This document shows positions 22,810 through 30,934 of a DNA stretch of 55,629 bases, one piece after another. The DNA is from an uncultured Clostridia bacterium (GTDB lineage Bacteria; Bacillota; Clostridia; Oscillospirales; Butyricicoccaceae), in contig CAJUJQ010000004.1 of NCBI GenBank assembly GCA_910586575.1, forward strand, positions 1-55,629, written 5' to 3'. The translations under genes were made by a program, and so were the position numbers. Every line of letters starts with the position of its first letter. Position 1 is the stretch's first letter. The notes under the pieces were generated by a model. That model was given only the letters and a program-made list of their open reading frames with translations, was not told where the DNA came from and did no database searches.

Positions 22810-24875
22810 AACGCCGGTACGCGGCGCTCGATTGGTTCCGCCTGGCGGCGGCGGCGCTTGTCGTCGCCATTCACACCTCCCCGCTGTCCGGCGTCAGCCC
22901 GCTGGCGGATTTCTGGCTGACGCGGGTGCTGGCAAGGGTGGCGGTGCCCTTTTTCCTGATGGTCAGCGGCTATTTCCTGGCAAAGCAAAACTGGCGCGGG
23001 ACTTCCCGTTTCCTTCGGAAAACGCTGCTGCTTTACGCCGCCGCAATCCTGCTTTATCTGCCCGCCAGCCTCTATAACGGCGTTTTTTCGGGAGTTGGAT
23101 GGCTGCGCCGCCTGCTGGTTGATGGCACGCTGTACCATCTCTGGTACTTCCCCGCCGTGGTGCTGGGCGTGCTGATTGCCCGCGCGCTGGCAAGGCTGGG
23201 GCAGCCCACCGCGCTTACGGTCTCGGGCGCGCTGTATCTGGTCGGGCTTGGCGGCGACAGCTGGTACGGAATCGCGTCACAGCTGCCAGTTTTCCGCTCC
23301 CTTTACGACGGGATTTTCCGGTATTCCGCCTACACGCGGAATGGATTGTTTTACGTGCCGCTGTTCCTCCTGCTGGGCGCGGCAGGCTTCCGCCCGAAGC
23401 CCCAATACGCCGCGTGCGGCTGCGCGCTTTCACTCTCCGCAATGAGCGCCGAAGCGTTCCTCCTGCGCTCGCTGAACGCACAGCGTCACGACAGTATGTA
23501 CCTCTTTTTGCCTGTCCTGATGGTGTGCCTGTTCTCCCTGCTTCTGGAAGCCAACCAGGGGGAAAAGCCCCGCTTCCGCGCGATTTCCACCATTATTTAT
23601 ATCACGCATCCCATGGTTATCATCCTGATACGCGGCGGCGCAAAGCTGACCGGCCTGGAATCTCTGCTGATCGAAAACAGCCTGCTTCATGCCTGTGCGG
23701 TGCTTTTCGTCAGCGCCGCGTTTGCCTGCGCGCTTTCTTTCCTCTTTCCACGGAAGCCGCGTGCGGACGCGCGCGCATGGCGTGAGCTGGATCTGTCCGC
23801 GCTGCGCCACAACGCCGGTACTTTGCAAAGCACCCTGCCCGCTGGCTGCGCCCTGATGGGCGTTGTAAAGGCGGACGCCTACGGGCATGGCGCGGTTCCG
23901 GTTGCCCGCACGCTGCAAGCCTGCGGGGTGCGCGCGTTTGCGGTCGCCTGCCTGAGCGAAGGCATCGCGCTGCGCAAGGCGGGCATACGCGGGGAAATCC
24001 TGATTGTCGGCTACACGCCGCCGGAGGAGGCCGCGCTCCTGCGCCGCTGGCGGCTGACCCAGATGGTCGTGGACGCGGCGCACGGGCAGGCGCTTTCCGG
24101 CGCCGGCGTGCCGGTGCGCATCCATCTTGGGCTGGATACCGGGATGCACCGGCTCGGCATACCGGCGGACGACGTTGACGCGATTGCCGCGCTTTACCGC
24201 TGCAAAAACCTGCGTATCCGCGGGGTGTTCTCCCACCTGTGCGTAGTGGACAGCCTCGCCCCATCCGACGTTGCCTTTACCGGGCAGCAATTAAGGCGCT
24301 TTTATAAAACCGTCGCATGGCTGCGCGCGCACGGCTATCCCACCGGCAAGGTGCACATTCAGGCAAGCTACGGCGTGCTCAACCTGCCCGCGCAGTCCTG
24401 CGACTATGCGCGGGTCGGTATTGCGCTTTACGGGGTGCGCAGCAGCGGTTCCCCCGTCCGGCGCACGCTCGACTTGCGCCCGGTGCTGTCCCTGCGGGCG
24501 CGTGTCACCTCGGTGCGCACGCTTGCGGCGGGGGAGTGCGCCGGATATGACCGCGCATTCCGCGCCGGCCGTCCCACCCGGATTGCCGCCATTTCCATCG
24601 GCTACGCCGACGGACTGCCGCGCGAGCTGCCGCAAAGGGGCGGCTGCGTCCTGCTCCACGGGCAAAAATGTCCGCTGATTGGACGGCTGTGCATGGACCA
24701 GGCGCTCGTTGACGTGACCGGTTTGGAAGGGGTGTGTGCGGGCGATATCGCGACGCTGATTGGTTCGGACGGCGGCGGAACCCTCCGCGCCGAGGATATC
24801 GCGGCGCAGTGCGGCACCATCACCAACGAGCTGCTTTCCCGGCTGGGCGGGCGGCTGACGGTCATCACACGCTGA
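22806..24875 (+). CDS. vanT: VanT-type membrane serine racemase
   Basis: This 689-residue protein makes D-serine from L-serine. The N-terminal half (about 1-320) is an acyltransferase-3-like membrane domain with about ten segments, starting YAALDWFRLAAAALVVAIHT. The C-terminal half (about 330-689) is a full alanine racemase fold with the PLP lysine in GVVKADAYGHGA (about 353-364), the DTGMHRLG motif, and the second-base tyrosine region RAGRPTRIAAISIGYADGLP. This two-part build and length are those of VanT. The four-base overlap with vanXY completes a vanG-vanXY-vanT operon. No vanR, vanS or vanU is found next to it. Confidence 0.87.
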   Translation: MKRRYAALDWFRLAAAALVVAIHTSPLSGVSPLADFWLTRVLARVAVPFFLMVSGYFLAKQNWRGTSRFLRKTLLLYAAAILLYLPASLYNGVFSGVGWLRRLLVDGTLYHLWYFPAVVLGVLIARALARLGQPTALTVSGALYLVGLGGDSWYGIASQLPVFRSLYDGIFRYSAYTRNGLFYVPLFLLLGAAGFRPKPQYAACGCALSLSAMSAEAFLLRSLNAQRHDSMYLFLPVLMVCLFSLLLEANQGEKPRFRAISTIIYITHPMVIILIRGGAKLTGLESLLIENSLLHACAVLFVSAAFACALSFLFPRKPRADARAWRELDLSALRHNAGTLQSTLPAGCALMGVVKADAYGHGAVPVARTLQACGVRAFAVACLSEGIALRKAGIRGEILIVGYTPPEEAALLRRWRLTQMVVDAAHGQALSGAGVPVRIHLGLDTGMHRLGIPADDVDAIAALYRCKNLRIRGVFSHLCVVDSLAPSDVAFTGQQLRRFYKTVAWLRAHGYPTGKVHIQASYGVLNLPAQSCDYARVGIALYGVRSSGSPVRRTLDLRPVLSLRARVTSVRTLAAGECAGYDRAFRAGRPTRIAAISIGYADGLPRELPQRGGCVLLHGQKCPLIGRLCMDQALVDVTGLEGVCAGDIATLIGSDGGGTLRAEDIAAQCGTITNELLSRLGGRLTVITR

Positions 24876-24920
24876 AAACGCGTATTTACAGCTATATCCG
24901 TAAGAATCGTTCACAGCATC

Positions 24921-24949
24921 TTGCCAAGCCGGCTTTTTTTTGGTATAAT
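24921..24949 (+). promoter_or_regulatory. Promoter of the DtxR-like gene
   Basis: TTGCCA (24921-24926) and TATAAT (24944-24949) are 17 bp apart. The start codon of the regulator is about 60 bases further on. A T8 run lies between the two boxes, preceded by GCCAAGCCGGC, which might also end vanT transcription weakly. Confidence 0.65.
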
Positions 24950-25010
24950 ACGAAATATCATAATCCGTGCAAGGAAAGGAACGGGCTTCGGCCTCCCTGG
25001 GTAAAAAAAG

Positions 25011-25382
25011 ATGCAAATACACGAATCCGCTGAGGACTATCTGGAATCCATCCTGGTGATAGGGCAGCAAAAAGGCTCTGTGCGCTCCATCGATGTGGCG
25101 CAGTATATGGGTTTCTCCAAGCCAAGCGTCAGCCGGGCGGTCGGCCTTCTGCGCGAAAACGGGTATCTTACTGTCGATAGCAGCGGCTTTTTGAAGCTGA
25201 CCAAAAGCGGCCTGGAAATCGCCGACCGCATTTATGAGCGCCACCAGTTCTTCTCTGCGTGGCTGATGTCGCTGGGCGTCCCGCGCGAGACGGCGGTGCG
25301 CGACGCCTGCCGGATCGAGCACGCTATCAGCGCGGAATCCTTCGCCGCGATGAAGGCGCATTTTCCAATTGAAAATGTTTGA
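25011..25382 (+). CDS. DtxR/MntR-family metal-dependent regulator
   Basis: The 123-residue protein has a winged helix-turn-helix (about 1-62; HESAEDYLESILVI, GFSKPSVSRAVGLL). The metal-binding dimerisation domain (about 65-123) includes YERHQFF and DACRIEHAIS, with the histidine, glutamate and cysteine positions used for metal binding in MntR/IdeR-type proteins. It lacks the C-terminal SH3 domain and so is of the short, MntR-like kind. Iron or manganese is the likely signal. No metal transporter stands beside it, so the targets must be elsewhere. The ribosome site before the ATG is weak. Confidence 0.8.
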   Translation: MQIHESAEDYLESILVIGQQKGSVRSIDVAQYMGFSKPSVSRAVGLLRENGYLTVDSSGFLKLTKSGLEIADRIYERHQFFSAWLMSLGVPRETAVRDACRIEHAISAESFAAMKAHFPIENV

Positions 25383-25517
25383 TTCGGGCGTCAGAAGGTT
25401 ATTTTGCGGAGCGGATGCACATCATATGATGTCTTTCTCTGCGCTAAGAGCACAATATGTGGCAGCCGTCTATGCTGTTTTACCCTTTTGACGCTCAGAT
25501 CAATGTTTGATTCTGAT

Positions 25518-25570
25518 AAAACAGCCCAGAGCCGGCACTCCATTGCGGAGTGCCGGCTCTGGGCTGTTTT
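25518..25570. terminator. Perfect 24-bp inverted repeat, hairpin terminator
   Basis: A 24-base arm running from AAAACAGCCCAG to GGCACTCC pairs perfectly with the arm ending in GGGCTGTTTT around an ATTGC loop. The A4/T4 flanks would work as a terminator in both directions. It lies about 140 bp after the DtxR-like gene. The 25383-25517 stretch before it shows no gene. Confidence 0.7.
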
Positions 25571-25586
25571 GCGTGAAAATCTGTAG

Positions 25587-25741
25587 TGCTCCATCCGGTC
25601 AGGAATCGGATTCGGACTTGGAGCGGGGTTTTTGCAAGGCAAGGCAGAGGACGCAGGCGGGCTGACGCCCGTCAAGGACGATAACGCAGCCATGCGGAAA
25701 TCCAGCCCAAGGACGGGTTCGATTTCTGGCTGGATGGAGCA
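25587..25741. repeat. Dispersed short element R3 with inverted ends
   Basis: The 155-bp segment begins TGCTCCATCC and ends GGATGGAGCA, a 10-bp perfect inverted repeat. Inside, GCGGGCTGACGCCCGTCAAGG resembles the GCAGGCTGGCGCCTGTCAAGG part of R2 at 40737-40851. It has no ORF of note. It fills most of the gap before hicA. Confidence 0.5.
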
Positions 25742-25845
25742 GTAGGTCCGATCTTCCCGTTTCGCGCAGGAGGGGCAAGCCCCTCCCCTGCAAATAAATA
25801 TAATAATTTGAACGGCTGCGAATTTCAGATGCATAACCGCTGCGA

Positions 25846-25874
25846 TTGACACACGTATGATTACGTATTATAAT
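25846..25874 (+). promoter_or_regulatory. Consensus promoter and likely operator of hicAB
   Basis: TTGACA and TATAAT are a full match to the sigma-A consensus with a 17-bp spacer. The spacer holds the inverted repeat ACGTA-TGAT-TACGT, a plausible binding site for HicB or the HicAB complex. Confidence 0.75.
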
Positions 25875-25896
25875 AAGGGTAAGAGGTGAGGGAAAG

Positions 25897-26100
25897 ATGA
25901 AACGCAGAGACATTGACAAAGCGTTAAAGCGCGCCGGTTGGACGATTTCACACGGTGAAAACCACGCGCTTGCGACCCACCCCCGAAAACCGGGAATCAA
26001 AATCCCGATTTCCCGATGCAAAGAAATCCCGGAATACACGGCAAGGGGCATTCTGCAAGACGCGGGGCTGGAGCAGGCCCCGCGCAGCGACAGGAGGTAA
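25897..26100 (+). CDS. hicA: HicA mRNA-interferase toxin
   Basis: HicA toxins have a small double-stranded-RNA-binding-like fold and cut mRNA. This 67-residue protein has the typical start MKRRDIDKALKRAGW, the active-site histidine region GENHALATHP (about 20-29, in place of GSHH), the IPIS strand and the EIPEYTARGILQDAGL tail. It is preceded by a GAGGTGAGGG site and a consensus promoter. Its stop is four bases before the hicB ATG. The toxin-first order is the usual one for this family. Toxicity is inferred from family only. Confidence 0.85.
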   Translation: MKRRDIDKALKRAGWTISHGENHALATHPRKPGIKIPISRCKEIPEYTARGILQDAGLEQAPRSDRR

Positions 26101-26104
26101 TCAC

Positions 26105-26494
26105 ATGAAATACGCATATCCGGCGATTTTCACGCCGCTTGAGGACGAAAAGTTCGATGTAAAAATCCCTGACCTGCCCGGCTGCCGGGCGTTTGGGGAG
26201 GGCTTGGCCGACGCCATTTTCATGGCGGAGGACGCGGCTTCCATATGGCTTTGGGACGCGGAACGCCGCGGGGAACCGATCCCCGACGCTTCACGGCAGC
26301 TCCAGGCCGCACAGCCCCAGTTCGTGAATTTCATTTACGCGGACACCGACCAATACCGCAGGCGGCATGATTCCCGCGCGGTCAAAAAAACGCTGTCCAT
26401 CCCCAGCTGGCTGAATGACCAAGCCATCCGCGCGGGGGTAAACTTCTCCCAGGTGTTGCAGGACGCGCTGAAAGAACGACTCGGCGTTTCATAA
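26105..26494 (+). CDS. hicB: HicB antitoxin
   Basis: The antitoxin partner of HicA: 129 residues with a degenerate RNase H-like N-terminal domain (YPAIFTPLEDEKFDVKIPDLPGCRAFGEGLADA, given here in two parts of the family motif: IPDLPGC and the ALxxA-type helix). A C-terminal part, SIPSWLNDQAIRAGVNFSQ, looks like a ribbon-helix-helix DNA-binding domain. I start it at the ATG 26105, four bases after hicA, with AGGAGG just before. It probably represses its own promoter. A rho-independent terminator follows at 26511. Confidence 0.85.
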   Translation: MKYAYPAIFTPLEDEKFDVKIPDLPGCRAFGEGLADAIFMAEDAASIWLWDAERRGEPIPDASRQLQAAQPQFVNFIYADTDQYRRRHDSRAVKKTLSIPSWLNDQAIRAGVNFSQVLQDALKERLGVS

Positions 26495-26510
26495 GACGGC
26501 CCGGCCGCAG

Positions 26511-26536
26511 GGCTGCCCAAATGGGCAGCCTTTTTT
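26511..26536 (+). terminator. Terminator after hicAB
   Basis: GGCTGCCC and GGGCAGCC close an AAAT loop and are followed by TTTTTT. Confidence 0.9.
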
Positions 26537-26541
26537 CCTGT

Positions 26542-26570
26542 TTGACGAAATCCCGCGAACGTGGTAGAAT
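26542..26570 (+). promoter_or_regulatory. Promoter of the ABC exporter gene
   Basis: TTGACG and TAGAAT are 17 bp apart, about 40 bp before the ATG, directly after the hicAB terminator. Confidence 0.65.
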
Positions 26571-26612
26571 AGTATACCACCAAATCAAATTCGCTTTCGG
26601 GAGGGGATTGAT

Positions 26613-28361
26613 ATGCATTCGACACCGGCGCTGCTTCGCCGCTTTGCACCCTATTTCAAGCCATATGTGGGAATTTTCTGCCTGGATTTATTCTGCGCGG
26701 GGCTGACCTCGCTTTGCGAAATTGTCCTGCCCCTGCTGGTGCGCTATCTGGCGCAGCTCGGCATGGAGGATATCTCCTTACTGTCCGCCGGGCTGGTGCT
26801 GCGGGTGGGGGCGGTTTATCTGGTGCTGCGGCTGATTGATGTTGCGGCTTATTATTTTATGTGCAACCGCGGGCACATCATGGGTGCGATGATTGAAACC
26901 GACATGCGGACAGCTTTATTTGAGCACCTGCAAACGCTGTCCTTCCATTACTTTGCCAATACCAAGGTAGGGCAGATTATGGCGCGCATTACCTCCGACC
27001 TGTTCGATGTTACGGAGTTCGCCCACCACTGCCCGGAGGAATTTTTCGTTGCGGGATTAAAAATCGCGGTTTCCTTCGTAATTCTCTGCACCATCAATAT
27101 TCCGCTGACCCTGCTGGTGTTTGTGCTGGTGCCGCTGATGATTGTCTGTTCATCGGTCTTTAATACGGGCATGCGGCGCACCTTCCGGCAGAACCGCGCG
27201 CAGGTCGGCGAAATCAACGCGCAGGTCGAGGACTCACTGCTGGGTGTGCGCGTGGTCAAGTCATTCACCGGGGAACAGCGTGAAATCCAGAAATTCGGCG
27301 CGGGCAACGCGCTTTGGCTCGACCTGAAACGGGACAACTACCGTTGGATGGCGGGCTTCCACGCGACAACCCGCGTCTTTGACGGACTGATGTATCTGGC
27401 GGTGGTTCTGGCGGGCGGCTTCTCGATGACCTCGGGTGCGATTACGCCCGCCGACCTGATGGCTTATGTCATGTACGTCACCACACTGCTTGCCACCATC
27501 CGCAGGATTGTCGAGTTTACCGAGCAGTTCCAGCGCGGCATGACCGGTATCGAGCGTTTCTTTGAAATCATGGACGAAAAGCCCGATATTGAGGAGCCGG
27601 AACACGCGGTCACGCTGGAAAACGTGCGCGGGGATATCCACTTTGACCAGGTGTCCTTTGCCTACGCCGACGACCCGGGGCAGCCCATCCTGGACCGCCT
27701 GAACCTCGAAGTCCGGGCGGGGCAGTCGGTGGCGCTGGTCGGCCCCTCCGGCGGCGGAAAGACCACCATCTGCAACCTGATCCCCCGCTTCTACGACGTG
27801 ACCGGCGGCAGGCTGACGATCGACGGGCACGATGTCCGGACGCTTTCCCTGCGGTCGCTGCGGCGCAATATCGGCATTGTACAGCAAGAGGTCTACCTGT
27901 TTTCGGGCACGATTTACGACAATATCCTTTATGGCAGGCCAGCCGCGACACGCGAAGAGGTCATGGAAGCCGCGAAAAAGGCGGGCGCGCATGAGTTTAT
28001 CCAGCACACGCCCGACGGCTACAATACCTATGTCGGCGAGCGCGGCGTCAAGCTCTCCGGCGGGCAGAAACAGCGCATTTCCATTGCCCGCGTCTTTCTG
28101 AAAAACCCGCCCATTTTGATTCTGGACGAAGCGACCTCGGCGCTCGACAACGAGAGTGAACGGCTGGTACAGCAAAGCCTGTCCCGGCTGGCAGAGGGGC
28201 GCACGGTGATCACCATCGCCCACCGGCTGACCACCATCCGCAGCGCGGACAATATCGTCGTGCTGACCGAGGACGGCGTCGCCGAGCAGGGGCGGCATGA
28301 TGAGCTGCTTGAGCGCAACGGCGTCTATGCGGCGCTGCACCGTTTCGCCGAGGAAGCTTAA
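26613..28361 (+). CDS. MsbA-like ABC exporter (fused membrane and ATPase domains)
   Basis: This 582-residue half-transporter works as a homodimer or with an unknown partner to export a lipid, drug or peptide. Residues about 1-320 are a type I exporter membrane domain with six segments. The ATPase (about 340-575) has Walker A GPSGGGKTT, the QQEVYLFSG Q-loop, signature LSGGQKQRIS, Walker B ILILDEATSALD and the IAHRLTT switch histidine. A GGGAGGGG site precedes the ATG. The next gene, for a CmpB-type membrane protein, starts 18 bases later and may be cotranscribed. Substrate cannot be told from sequence; the family is often named multidrug. Confidence 0.88.
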   Translation: MHSTPALLRRFAPYFKPYVGIFCLDLFCAGLTSLCEIVLPLLVRYLAQLGMEDISLLSAGLVLRVGAVYLVLRLIDVAAYYFMCNRGHIMGAMIETDMRTALFEHLQTLSFHYFANTKVGQIMARITSDLFDVTEFAHHCPEEFFVAGLKIAVSFVILCTINIPLTLLVFVLVPLMIVCSSVFNTGMRRTFRQNRAQVGEINAQVEDSLLGVRVVKSFTGEQREIQKFGAGNALWLDLKRDNYRWMAGFHATTRVFDGLMYLAVVLAGGFSMTSGAITPADLMAYVMYVTTLLATIRRIVEFTEQFQRGMTGIERFFEIMDEKPDIEEPEHAVTLENVRGDIHFDQVSFAYADDPGQPILDRLNLEVRAGQSVALVGPSGGGKTTICNLIPRFYDVTGGRLTIDGHDVRTLSLRSLRRNIGIVQQEVYLFSGTIYDNILYGRPAATREEVMEAAKKAGAHEFIQHTPDGYNTYVGERGVKLSGGQKQRISIARVFLKNPPILILDEATSALDNESERLVQQSLSRLAEGRTVITIAHRLTTIRSADNIVVLTEDGVAEQGRHDELLERNGVYAALHRFAEEA

Positions 28362-28379
28362 AAGCGGGGGTTTCCATAT

Positions 28380-29255
28380 ATGTACGTTTATAACCAGTTT
28401 CAATGGCTTTTGATTTTTTATGTATACTGCTTCTGCGGCTGGGTGTTTGAGTCGGCGGTCGTCTCGGCGCAGCAGCGGCACTTTGTAAGCCGGGGCTTCC
28501 TGCGGGGACCGTGGCTGCCGATTTATGGCTTTGGCGCGACCATGATCCTGCATGTTTCCCTGCCGCTGATGGGGCAGCCTGTGGCGATTTATTTCGCCGG
28601 GATGGCAAGCGCCACCGCGTTTGAATACGTGGTCGGCGTGGTGATGGAAGCGCTCTTCAAGGTGAAATATTGGGATTACTCCACCCATAAATTCCAGTTT
28701 CAGGGGCGGATTTGTTTGGACAGCTCGATTGCGTGGGGCTTCCTGGCGTTGCTGCTGACCTACGTGCTGCACAAGCCGGTGGCGGATTTTATCACCGGGC
28801 TGCCGTTTTACGCGACGGCGGCGGTTTCCCTCCTGCTGAGCGGATTCTTTTTGTATGATACGGTTACCTCCGCAAAGGCGGCGTTCGAGTTCGCAAGCGT
28901 GCTTGAGGACCTCGAAAAGCTGCGCACCGAAGCAGACGAACTGCGGGTGCAGCTGCGGCTGGGCGCGTATGAAGCGCAGGACCGGATTGAGGATTTGCGC
29001 GGGCAGCTGAAAACCGTGCAGGCGGATCTGCGGGAGCGTTCGGAAACCGCGCAGGCTGAGCTGCGCGAACGGGTCGAAGCGGCACAGGCCGAACTGCGGG
29101 AGCAGCTGAAAGAGCGGCTTGCCGGGCTTGAGGACGATATCACCGAGCGCATGAACCGGAAAAACAAGCATTACCGCGCGCTGATGCGCGCCAACCCCAG
29201 CCTGCGCGCGCCACGCTTTCAGGAAACCCTCCGCATCTGGAGGGAAAAGCACTGA
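28380..29255 (+). CDS. CmpB-type (PF06541) membrane protein with coiled-coil tail
   Basis: The 291-residue protein has an N-terminal membrane part with about five segments and the family features FCGWVFES, SRGFLRGPWLPIYGFGA and YWDYSTHKFQFQGRICLDSSI. This family is annotated as a putative ABC-transporter type IV membrane component, but a transport role is not proven. Residues about 185-265 form a long charged coiled coil with heptad-like repeats (LRTEADELRVQL, LRERSETAQAELRE) and end in a basic tail. The coiled coil is longer than in many members and could bind DNA, the wall or a partner; that is inference. Confidence 0.72.
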   Translation: MYVYNQFQWLLIFYVYCFCGWVFESAVVSAQQRHFVSRGFLRGPWLPIYGFGATMILHVSLPLMGQPVAIYFAGMASATAFEYVVGVVMEALFKVKYWDYSTHKFQFQGRICLDSSIAWGFLALLLTYVLHKPVADFITGLPFYATAAVSLLLSGFFLYDTVTSAKAAFEFASVLEDLEKLRTEADELRVQLRLGAYEAQDRIEDLRGQLKTVQADLRERSETAQAELRERVEAAQAELREQLKERLAGLEDDITERMNRKNKHYRALMRANPSLRAPRFQETLRIWREKH

Positions 29256-29284
29256 AAACCTATCAAGACGGGGTTCTATAAACG

Positions 29285-29323
29285 AAAAGACAGTCGGGAA
29301 ACGCACGCCCGGCTGTCTTTTTT
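29285..29323. terminator. Bidirectional terminator
   Basis: AAAAGACAGTCGGG and CCCGGCTGTCTTTT form a stem with one mismatch and end in a T6 run. It lies between convergent genes. Confidence 0.8.
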
Positions 29324-29835
29324 CAGGTATCCAATTTCAGATAATACAAAACCTCGTTATCTGTATCCCAAAGGGCGGCGGTGAAATTGCAGGAAGCGCG
29401 GTCAAAAACCGAACCGCTCTGCCCCTCCTGCCGGTCGATGAACCACCAAAACCCGTTTTCAACCGCTGGGATGGCAACCCCCTCCGGCAGCGGCGAAACA
29501 TCGGTAGTTACAGCGCCGTTTTCCTCCTCCGTGCGCCCGTAGAACGCGGTTTCCGCGTCCTTGGACAACGGAAGCGCCTGCCAGCCCGCCGCCTGCGGGT
29601 CGAAGCTTCCGGGGCGCAGCGTGTAAAACTCGCCGTAGGCGCAGCCGTCGCCGTGAAAACCGCCATGGCTGTCCTCCCAGTGCGCAACCTGGATATCCCG
29701 CGGCAAATCAACCTGAAGCGCGCGTTCTGCCGCCGCGGCCGGGGACGGCTCGAACAGGTGAAGCAGCAGCGTCACAGCCAGTACCGCCGGGCGGAGCAGG
29801 CCGCAGCACATCTGCCAAATGGTTTGCAAAATCAT
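29323..29835 (-). CDS. Exported protein of unknown function
   Basis: I start this frame at the ATG 29835 because AGGAGG lies 9 bases before it; the longer frame upstream overlaps a real gene in another frame. The 170-residue product has an N-terminal hydrophobic segment (about 8-30, LLRPAVLAVTLLLHLF) and an AAAAER stretch that could be a signal cleavage site. The acidic, aromatic remainder (HWEDSHGGFHGDG, YGEFYTLRPGS, ENGFWWFIDRQ) looks like an extracellular or periplasm-side domain. I do not recognise the family. It is last in the DUF2975-HTH unit, so it may share its control. Confidence 0.6.
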   Translation of the reverse strand: MILQTIWQMCCGLLRPAVLAVTLLLHLFEPSPAAAAERALQVDLPRDIQVAHWEDSHGGFHGDGCAYGEFYTLRPGSFDPQAAGWQALPLSKDAETAFYGRTEEENGAVTTDVSPLPEGVAIPAVENGFWWFIDRQEGQSGSVFDRASCNFTAALWDTDNEVLYYLKLDT

Positions 29836-29849
29836 GCTTATCAACCTCC

Positions 29850-30221
29850 TTAGGGACTTCTGAAACGGATATCCGTAATCCGGAACCATGCACCCAGCGC
29901 GAAACCAGCCGTCTGCTGCCCGTTCAAACAGAGGAACAGCAGCCAGAAAACGCCAGGTTCGTCCGGCATATAAAACCAGTAAGGGAGCGGGAAAACAAAC
30001 TGCGAAAGCGGCACATACAAAAAGAACGTCCGCCACCGCAAACCGGGCAATCCACCCCAGAACACGCCGCCTATCAGCCCGAGCAGGAACAGCCCACCGA
30101 CAAAAACCGGCAGGAGCGCCATATGCAGGGCGTCGCTCCAATCCTGCCAAATCATCAGCATAATGAGCGAGCTGTACAGCGGGACGGTGCACAGGTAGCG
30201 GGGCAAAGCGTGCTTTAGCAT
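29850..30221 (-). CDS. Small multi-pass membrane protein of unknown function
   Basis: A 123-residue protein with three to four hydrophobic segments (about 10-26, 33-55, 63-80, 88-110) and aromatic-rich loops. The ATG at 30221 overlaps the end of the HTH regulator gene by seven bases, so the two are coupled. It precedes the exported-protein gene by 14 bases. No family was recognised. Together with DUF2975 and the exported protein it suggests a small envelope module under the control of the HTH protein. Confidence 0.6.
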   Translation of the reverse strand: MLKHALPRYLCTVPLYSSLIMLMIWQDWSDALHMALLPVFVGGLFLLGLIGGVFWGGLPGLRWRTFFLYVPLSQFVFPLPYWFYMPDEPGVFWLLFLCLNGQQTAGFALGAWFRITDIRFRSP

Positions 30222-30427
30222 GAATCGCCCGCGCGCCATTCGAGCAGGTCGCCGGGCTGGCAGTCGAGCGCCGCGCAGATTTTTTCCAGCGTAGAAAGCT
30301 TAATGGCTTTTGCCTTGCCGTTTTTGAGGATGGAGATATTCGCCATCGTGATACCGACCCGCTCGGAAAGCTCGGTGACGCTCATTTTCCGCTTTGCGAG
30401 CATCACATCCAGATTGATGATAATCAT
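30215..30427 (-). CDS. Cro/CI-type small helix-turn-helix regulator (YozG-like)
   Basis: The 70-residue protein begins MIIINLDVMLAKRKMSVTEL and has one HTH (about 13-40; SERVGITMANISILKNGKAK), followed by the ALDCQPGDLLEW ending usual for this group. Such regulators are very often found directly after a DUF2975 gene, as here, where 11 bases separate them. I chose ATG 30427, which has GAGGGCGC before it. It probably represses its own operon through the direct repeats at 30947-30978. Confidence 0.85.
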   Translation of the reverse strand: MIIINLDVMLAKRKMSVTELSERVGITMANISILKNGKAKAIKLSTLEKICAALDCQPGDLLEWRAGDSC

Positions 30428-30438
30428 GGCGCGCCCTC

Positions 30439-30912
30439 CTATATCGTCAGGTCGGCGTCCTGTTGGAGCGCGGACGCTTTCAGAATCAGATGGGACAGCG
30501 CCGCCGACAGCACGGTCAGCGTCACCCCAACGAACAGGACGGTCAGCACCAGCAGGGCGCGCCCAATGGTCAGTTCCCCCGCCAGCGCCGCCGCCGCGCC
30601 AAGCAGCAGATAAAACACGCAGTCGGCAAACAGCAGGTGGCTGATACGCCGGAGCGCCGCCGCGTTTTCCGCGCAGAACGAACGGTCGTTCCCAATCCGG
30701 GTGCAGATGCCCCAGAACTGCCACAGGCACGCGAAGCACGGCAGCGCGGTCAGCCAGCAGAACCCGACAGCGAGCGGCAGTACCTTCCATCCCCTGCCGG
30801 ACAGCAGCCGGGAAAGCAGGCTCGGGATCAAGAACCCGGCCGCGAACAGCCCCGCCGCCGCCGCCAGCAGCGTCACCAGCTTAAGCCACCGCGCCATTTC
30901 CTTCTGTTTCAT
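30439..30912 (-). CDS. DUF2975 membrane protein
   Basis: A 157-residue protein with four hydrophobic segments (about 10-34, 43-62, 92-110, 115-140). It fits the DUF2975 pattern, including the loop between segments two and three (GNDRSFCAENAAALRRIS), a common mark of the family. Function is unknown. It is the first gene of a four-gene minus-strand unit. An AAGGGGATG site precedes the ATG and a sigma-A promoter lies 23 bases up. Confidence 0.8.
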   Translation of the reverse strand: MKQKEMARWLKLVTLLAAAAGLFAAGFLIPSLLSRLLSGRGWKVLPLAVGFCWLTALPCFACLWQFWGICTRIGNDRSFCAENAAALRRISHLLFADCVFYLLLGAAAALAGELTIGRALLVLTVLFVGVTLTVLSAALSHLILKASALQQDADLTI

Positions 30913-30934
30913 TTTGTCATCCCCTTCTGAAAAT

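Noticed and set aside
27261..29306. 681-codon minus-strand frame opposite the ABC exporter
   Set aside because: Antisense shadow of the exporter and the CmpB-type gene; no ribosome site and no domain.
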